Positions 57,981 to 64,000 of a stretch of DNA of 64,000 nt are shown here, piece after piece (position 1 is the stretch's first letter; the number at the start of each line of letters is the position of its first letter). The notes beneath the pieces were generated by a model. The model saw nothing but the letters and a program-made list of their open reading frames with translations. It was not told where the DNA came from and did no database searches. The translations under genes and the position numbers were made by a program. Origin of the DNA: Pleurodeles waltl (taxonomy: Eukaryota > Chordata > Amphibia > Caudata > Salamandridae); contig NC_090444.1 in the NCBI RefSeq assembly GCF_031143425.1, positions 1,349,994,323-1,350,058,322 of the forward strand, in the 5' to 3' direction.

Positions 57981-58458
57981 GATACAGGTAAGAGACTGGC
58001 ACTGCTCCTCTCATATCATACTACTGTTGGACATTGCATGAATCTGCCTTTTTACCTCTGTGTATGGACCCTGACTTGTCACTTTGACTTTCCATTTCAC
58101 AGATCTGGGTCCCACTTTCTGCCTTCTGCTATGTTTACTGATGCCCAACAACTGTTGAACATTGGTATGTGAACATGAACATTGACATTGCTATTTTTCT
58201 GAGAGGTTGCAATTACACATTTGTGAAAGTACAGACTGACTCCAGATTGACTTGTGATTCAAGGGTGTTTATTTCTGTGCTAATACGTGGAGGGGGCTGT
58301 GCAGTGGGTTGGGGTGATGGTGGAGGAATGTCCATGGTAGAGTCCAGTCTCTTGGTATCACAGGTGCATTGTCCAAGGGGGCATAGGAAGTGGAGTAATG
58401 GCATTTCAAAGTTGTCAGGGTGACATAGTGGGACAAAAGGGTGACAATCAGGAGAGTC

Positions 58459-59989
58459 TTATTTCCTGGTGGGAGTCTTGGCAATGTTCTCTGTCTTGTT
58501 CCTGGATCCCAGGGACCGTTTGCGGGGTGGTTCTCCTTCTGCAGGGGGTGGGGTGCTGGTGGCCTGCTGGGCCTGTGGCGGGACCTCCTGTCCACTGGGG
58601 CCGGCGGAGGTGGAGGGCTGTTCATCATTCAGGCTAGTGTCAGGGGCCTGTTGGTGTGCCACTGTGTCCCTCATGGTGTTGGCCATGTCTGCCAGCACCC
58701 CTGCAATGGTGACCAGGGTGGTGTTAATGGACTTCAAGTTCTCCCTGATCCCCAGGTACTGTTCCTCTTGCAGCCGCTGGGTCTCCTAAAACTTGGCCAG
58801 TACCATGCCCATGGTCTCCTGGGAATGATGGTATGCTCCCATGATGTTGGAGAGTGCCTCGTGGAGAGTGGGTTCCCTGGGCCTGTCCTCCCCCTGTCAC
58901 ACAGCAGTCCTCCCAGTTTTCCTGTTATCCTGTGCCTCTGTCTCCTGAACCGTGTGCCCACTGCCACTGACCCCAGGTCCCTGATTGTCTTGGGTTGGTG
59001 GGATTGCCTGGGGTCCCTGTAGTGGTGGACACACTGCTGATTGATGTGTCCTGGGGACAGAGGGATGGGCCCATTGGGTGGGTGCTGTGCTGGTGTTTCT
59101 TGAGGGGGACGTTCAGTGGTGGTTTGTGACTGTGACAGGGGAACCGACTGTCCAGAGGTCCATGATGGGCCGGGCTGGTCATCTTGATCCAGGCGTGCAG
59201 AGCTGCTGTCGTCACTGTTGGCCTCTTCTGTGGGGGGTATGGATATGTCTGGCACCTCCTGTCCAGTGACTTTGGGTATGGGTCCTGTTGGGGTGTAAAT
59301 GCATAGTTATTGTATCTGTGTGTGCCATCTTATGCAATGGGTGAGTTACCCTCTACTCCTGTGCTTGCATTATTGTCTTTGCCCTTGTGTGATTAGTGAT
59401 TTTGGGGCATGGGTGAGTATCTGTACTGGACAGGCTTTGGTGATCGGTGTCCATGCATTGGTGTGACATGCAGGCCTTGGTTTTGGGCTGTGTGGATTGT
59501 GATAGTGGGGTATCTGTGGCTTGTTGGGTGATGGGTGTGAGGGTTGGGCTAGGAGTTTGTGATAGCATGCAGGTAGGGTGGGGGGATATAGTAGTAAAGA
59601 TATGACTTACCAGAGTCCAGTCCTCCCGCTACTCCTGTGAGGCCCTCAGGATGCATGATTGCCAAGACTTGCTTCTCCCATGTTGTTAGTTGTGGGGGAG
59701 GAGGTGGAGGTCCACCGCCAGTCCTCTGTACTGCTACCTGGTGTCTGGATACCACGGAACACACCTTCCCCCGTAGGTAGTTCCACCTCTTCCTGATGTC
59801 ATCCCGTGTTCTGGGGTGCTGTCCCACTGCGTTGACCCTGTCGTCAATTCTCCGCAATAGCTCCATCTTCCTTGCAGTGGATGTTTGCTGCACCTGTGAT
59901 CCAAAAAGCTGTGGCTCTACCTGGATAATTTCCTCCACCATGACCCTGAGCTCCTCCTCAGAAAACCTCGGGTGTCTTTGAGGTGTCAT
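58459..59989 (-). pseudogene. Myb2 (second Myb/SANT-like Harbinger protein), copy C
   Basis: Exon 1 is 59,611-59,989 (ATG at 59,987-59,989, open, GTAAGT donor). It is NAIF1-like, with RFSEEELRVMVEEI, RIDDRVNAVGQHPR and IRKRWNYLRGKV, then a polyproline stretch and WEKQVLAIMHPEG. Exon 2 runs from 59,284 (acceptor CCAACAG) to a TAA at 58,459. It has an acidic Ser/Asp-rich start, a Gln/Thr/Pro linker, and a helical block with GIREN, INTTLVTIAGVLADMANTMRD, ending in a basic PRKRSLGSRNK tail that could act as a nuclear signal. Small frameshifts and a stop (about 58,785-59,000) break exon 2. Its 3' end converges on the transposase 3' end. It is unrelated in sequence to Myb1 beyond domain type. Confidence 0.8.
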
Positions 59990-60299
59990 AATGTGGTGTG
60001 GGTGATGTGTGAGGTGCTGTTTGTTGTGCTGTGTGATGTGTTGTGTTGGTGTGTGTTCTTTGAGGTGCATGGATGTTGTATGAGTGATGGTGTTGTGTGC
60101 CTGTGGATGCTGGTGTTGTGTTTGCTATTCCCTCTCTCTCTGTGCGTCTTCAAATAAATTAGTTGTAAGAGGTTGTGGGTAATGTGGGTGTGTGTTTTAT
60201 AGTGGTGTGAGTGTGTGGGTGTGGTGTGTGTAAGTGTATTAGGTGTGTGTATTTTGAATTGTCCATTGTGGTTGTGTTTTGTAAATGTGTGTGTATTTT

Positions 60300-60590
60300 G
60301 AGCACGGCGGTGTGTACCGCCAATGGATTACCACGGTTGAAAGACCGCCGCGTTGATTTGTGGGTCGTGATAGTGTGAGCGTATTCCTGTTGGCGTGACA
60401 GTGTAGGTTTTGGTATCGCCAGTTTATCGCTGACCTTTGGCGTGGCAGACTTGTGTGGGTGTCTGTATTGTGGTGGATTACCAGATGTGGGTCGTAATAT
60501 CTGTAGCGGATTTCCGCCGCAGCCACGGTATCTTGGCGGCCGTCAGCACGGCGGTAAGCGGGATTTACCACCAGGGTTGTAATGAGGGCC
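60300..60590 (-). repeat. Right subterminal region and terminal inverted repeat, copy C
   Basis: ACCGCC/GGCGG-rich, with the same order of motifs as the right end of copy A (10,255-10,579). Ends AATGAGGGCC. Confidence 0.85.
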
Positions 60591-60593
60591 ATA

Positions 60594-62139
60594 GTGTCCA
60601 GATTCAATTATGTAATGGTTCGGTAGGAGGAGCACAGGTGTGGGCCCTTCGCAGATTTATGAATAACGGTCACAATACCCAGTTCCATTGTAGGGGGATA
60701 GGGGTGGATCTTGCTCAGCGAAGTAAACAGCTGAGCCAGCAGAGGAGCTAGCTGGGTTCCAAAAGATTTATAAAATTCTGCTCCAAAGCCGTCTGCACCC
60801 GGTACTTTACCTGTTTGCAGATGGTGTATAGTTGCAAGGACCTCCGCGGGCGTGACATCCCTCTCCAGTATGTCACTTTCCGCAGGAGGGATCCGTGGCA
60901 GAGAGACTGAGTCCAAATAGTCCTCCATGCCGTCATCGTTGAGCTCTTCTGCAGAATATAAGTCCGCTCAAACTGATGAAGAATTAGCTCTTTCTGGCAA
61001 GTCAGGGTACCATCAGGCAACCGCAACTCCGCTACTGTTCGCCCGTGGCCTGCGCATGGACGCGCTGGGCCAGTAGGCGGCCCGCCTTATTTCCCCATGC
61101 ATAGAATTTCTACTTAGTTCGGAGTAGAGCATACTCCGCCTTATCCTCATCCAGAGCACGCACTTGTTTCCAGAGAACGGTAAGTTGCCTCCTCACTGCC
61201 AGATACACAGTCCGGCTATTTGTGTCCTCCAGAACCCATATGTCGTCTTCTTACGACGGGTGGTATTTAATCTTGCGGCTATCGCTATGGACTGACCCCT
61301 AATGACTGCTTTAAGGGATTCCCAAAATGTAGGAATACTGATCGTGGGGGTATCGGTTGTGTCTAGAAAATACTTTATAATGGTCTCAATTTCCACTAGA
61401 GTGTCCTCATATGTTTAAAACCTTGTGTTAAGACGCCAGTGCCTTTTACTTGGGGTATGGGAGGGAAGAGGGAGAGACAGTGTGAGCAGGGAGTGATCTG
61501 AAATAGGAGCCACACCAGTCTCAATCCTGGTAACCGGGTTGGTAATACACAGGGTGGTGAGGAAGAGGTCTATGCGAGCATATGTTTGGTGTGCAGCTGA
61601 AAAGAAAGAGTATGTTCTATCCGCCGGGTGTTGCCTGTGCCAAATGTCAGTTAGTCCTGCTCCCTCTAACCATCCCTGAAAATCCCTTTGAGAAAGAGAC
61701 CATCTGACCATATCTCTGAATGGATCTGTCTAACTGGGGATCTGGAACTAAATTAAAGTCCCTGCCCACCACAATGTACTTGTCTGAGGTTGCCAAGATC
61801 TTCATTCGGCCCATAAATATTAGCTACTGTTAGCCTATGCCCTAGAATGTCAATATGAAAGGAGAGGAGCCTCTTGGGAATCTCAGCTTGCACTCAAATT
61901 ACCTTCCCTGGAAAGTTTGTGGCCAGGAGGATTGCCACTCCTGCCCACCTCGCAGGGCCCAAAGAGTAGAACTGATGGTCAAACCAGCGTGACCTCAGTC
62001 TTTTCCAATCCGAGCGGAGTAGGTGATTTTCCTGTGGTAGACAGAGATCAGTCTTTGTGTCCCTGAGCTGCAGCAGAAGAGCTTGTCGCTTCACAGAAGC
62101 ATTAAGGTCCCGAACATTTAGACTAAGGATAGTGATCAT
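60594..62139 (-). pseudogene. L1-like ORF2, N-terminal half, copy b
   Basis: Starts MITILSLNVRDLNASVKRQAL at 62,139, the AP-endonuclease N-terminus (Asn in SLNVRDL; PQENH at the position of the usual Q-E-T/H motif). SDHS is present near 61,500. The reverse transcriptase begins with GKVPGADGFGAEFYK and VIHKSAKGPHLCSSYRTI near 60,610, and the frame is then cut by Harbinger C. Several frameshifts and stops lie between 61,900 and 60,930. Confidence 0.85.
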
Positions 62140-62577
62140 GAGGAAGGCAGGTGCCCAATAGTGGGGAGTCCCTAGTGTGTAGACCCATGAATGATGAAGA
62201 GGGAAGGTTTCGCCCCATCAAGGTCAAAGTGGGAGTATAGAGGAAAAGGGGAGGAAGAACAATTAACAGGGGATGAACTTTTAAAGGTGTTCCCCGCCTG
62301 GGAACCGGCATAGACAAGTCTGGGGATTAGCCTGGTCCTCATTCCGTCACCAGTCGACTGCTACTCCAGAGGGGTCGGAGCTCGGCCATTCGGTTGTCTA
62401 TTGTATCTTTTCCTTTACCGGATCTTGGTCTGTTTCATCCAGCTACCCATGAGACCGCTGTCAGCAAAAGATGGGGGAGCCTCATGTACTAAAGCATATC
62501 ATTGGTCTGAGTCTGCCTTTGAGACATTATCATGAATGTGTAGGCTTCTAAGCAGTGCTGCCCTCTCCTTTTGGCTC

Positions 62578-63304
62578 TCAGCCATTGGGGGATTTATGAG
62601 ATTTATGCAGTCGGGCATGGGTTTTTGACCGCCCCAGGTCTGATTGCGGTGGCTGTTCCTGTACAGTCAACTGCTGGGCTTGGTCTCCGAGGCGTGGCAG
62701 TATCTCCTCAATGCCCTGTTCTTTCTCCAGTGTGCGGATGCTGTGGGTTTCATTCTGCCAGACAAAGTGAAGACGAAAGGGGTGGCCCATTTATATCTGA
62801 TACCTTTCTCTCTAAGGAAGTCCGTCACAGGCTGAAGTGCTCTACGGTGCTGCAGTGTCAGCATCGATAAGTCCTGGAACAGGCCAATCCAGTGGCCCTC
62901 AAATTCAATCGATGTTTGGTCTCAAAAGCCGCCATTATGATCTCCTGCTGTTTATAGTAGTGTAGACAAGTTAGTAAGTCCTGAGCCTGGCCTGGAGAGT
63001 GGGCAGGACGGCCAGCTCTATGTGTTCTGTTACGTATCACAGTCTGATCTTTCAGTGTTGGGACCACATGTTCAAAGAGTCGCATCACAAAGTTCTCTAG
63101 GGTTCCTGTCACTGCCTGCGCAGGTATGCCTTTTATTTGAATATTGGAGTGCTGTGATCTGTTCTCCAAGTTCTTTATTTGATACTGCAGTTCCTGGTTC
63201 TTATCCTGTAGGGTAAGGAGTTCCCTCCTGCGGCAGTCCAGCTCCTCCACTCGCGCATCACAGGTCTGTTCCAGCGTGTCTACTTGTTGTCCCAGGTCTA
63301 CAAC
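62578..63304 (-). pseudogene. L1-like ORF1, copy b, 5' end cut by an LTR element
   Basis: Coiled coil (EELDCRRRELLTLQDKNQELQYQI) leads into the L1 ORF1 RRM (NIQIKGIPAQAV, FEHVVPTL, RNRTHRAGRP). After a stop or frameshift near 62,860, the C-terminal domain follows (LQPVTDFLREKGIRYKW, PFVFTLSG). The open coiled coil continues without break to 63,304, where the LTR begins. The L1 start codon and 5' leader therefore lie beyond the insertion, outside the window. Confidence 0.85.
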
Positions 63305-64000
63305 TGTAGGAGGCTAGCCTGGCTTATAGTGGGTACCTTGTGGTACTTACACCTTGTGCCAGGTCCAGTTATCCCTTATTAGTAGATTAGAGGTGTTCTA
63401 GCAGCTTAGGCTGATAAAGGTAGTTATAGTAGAGCAGCTTAGGCTGAACTAGGAGACATGCAAAGCTCCTACTATAACACTTATATCACTTAGCACTATA
63501 TCATAAGAAAACACAATACTCAAAAAAGTTACTAAAAATAAAGGTACTTTATTTTAGTGACAATATGCCAAAAGTATCTCAGAGGATATACTCCCTTAGG
63601 AGGTAAGTAATATACACAAAATATACACACACAAACCAAATCAGGCAAGTAAACAGTTAGAAAAGTTGTGCAAACACTGTAGAACACAACAGAATGCAAT
63701 AGGAGACAATAGGCCTAGGTGCAACACAAACCATATACTCCAAAAGTTGAATGCGAACCATGAATGGACCCCAGGCCTAGTGTAGTGTGTAGAGGGTCAC
63801 TGGGAGTGTAAGAAAACACTAAGGGTGTCCAAGATACCCCACCCCAAGACCCTGAAAAGTAGGAGTAAATTTACTCTACTACCCCAGAAAGACTGTAAAG
63901 TCGATATAGGGGATTCTGCAAGGACAAAAACTGACTGCAAAGCACTGAAGACGGATTCCTGGACCTGAGGACCTGTAAAGGAAGGGGACCAAGTTCAAGA
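63305..64000 (-). mobile_element. LTR element, 3' end of the LTR, continues past the window
   Basis: Reverse complement of the last 700 bp or so of the LTR at 40,657-43,661, including the TGTAGGAGGC end and the polyadenylation signal. Left flank ACAAC (63,300-63,304) is the expected target-duplication copy; its partner is outside the window. Whether this is a solo LTR or a complete element cannot be seen. Confidence 0.85.

Larger units (their letters stand above)
52363..60590 (+). mobile_element. Large PIF/Harbinger element, copy C, full length with two Myb-like genes
   Basis: An 8,228-bp element with terminal inverted repeats GGCCCTCATTCCAACCCTGG (left) and GGCCCTCATTACAACCCTGG (right, reverse complement). 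The flanks are TTA (52,360-52,362) and ATA (60,591-60,593), a TTA target duplication with one change. Gene order: subterminal repeats, Myb1 (minus), transposase (plus), Myb2 (minus). It lies inside LINE copy b in a position where removing the element and one TTA/TAA rejoins the LINE frame. All three genes are disabled. Confidence 0.95.
51097..63304 (-). mobile_element. L1-like LINE, copy b, broken by Harbinger C and by an LTR element
   Basis: Minus-strand LINE in three parts: ORF1 (63,304-62,578), ORF2 N-half (62,139-60,594) and ORF2 C-half (52,362-51,097). Harbinger copy C splits ORF2. An LTR element enters ORF1 at 63,305 and hides the 5' end. The 3' end is lost at about 51,097, where a different plus-strand sequence begins. 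Its ORFs are distinct in sequence from copy a, so two L1 lineages are present. Confidence 0.9.

Noticed and set aside
1..64000. tRNA, rRNA, bacterial-type operon or defence genes
   Set aside because: No tRNA-like clover pattern or rRNA sequence was noticed, and intron-containing transposon genes and repeats show vertebrate nuclear DNA.

Overview
The window looks like gene-poor intergenic DNA from a very large, transposon-rich vertebrate genome. I recognise several repeat families here (a Harbinger element with GAGTCGC-rich ends, a 3 kb LTR-like repeat starting TGTAGGA, an 8 kb piggyBac, L1-like LINEs) as ones I associate with salamanders. A salamandrid newt is the best guess. This is recognition from memory, not a database match. 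No host gene could be established. One short open frame near 45.06 kb with an upstream RFX/X-box-like motif is the only candidate host exon.

Layout. 1-10,579: a composite of two large PIF/Harbinger copies. Copy A runs off the left edge and carries a Myb-like gene (minus), a HARBI1-type transposase (plus) and a second Myb-like gene (minus). Its transposase gene is split by copy B (about 3,046-8,007), which lies in the opposite orientation and carries only the first Myb-like gene and one element end. 12,193-14,330 and 21,690-23,840: two near-identical copies of a smaller Harbinger family with 3-bp target duplications and one shared frameshift. Between them lie a 3.3 kb degenerate pentamer satellite and older repeats. 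24,574-29,932: an L1-like LINE on the minus strand with both ORFs broken. 32,095-40,157: an 8 kb piggyBac flanked by TTAA. Its transposase is interrupted by a single stop codon, and it also holds 370-bp tandem repeats, a 171/343-bp higher-order array and a run of eight hairpins at its right end. 40,657-43,661: an apparent solo LTR with a near-match 5-bp target duplication; a second copy in opposite orientation enters at 63,305 and runs off the right edge. 43.7-51 kb: mostly unrecognised, with small MITEs. 51,097-63,304: a second L1-like LINE (minus), broken by a full-length Harbinger copy C (52,363-60,590) and by the right-hand LTR element.

How the genes fit together. Harbinger transposition in animals is known to need a DDE transposase plus a Myb/SANT-like partner protein. 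The large family here has an unusual layout: one transposase gene flanked by two different Myb-like genes, Myb1 transcribed divergently from it and Myb2 convergently. Each Myb-like protein has an N-terminal Myb/SANT-type domain, a proline/serine/threonine-rich linker and a short helical segment. Copies A, B and C share the splice layout and a divergent promoter with a YY1-like AAAATGGCGG motif and CCAAT boxes, but differ strongly in the repeat-built tail of Myb1. Every copy carries disabling mutations, so all are fossils. The two-Myb architecture, the nested insertions that date one another, and the hairpin-rich piggyBac end are the most noteworthy points.
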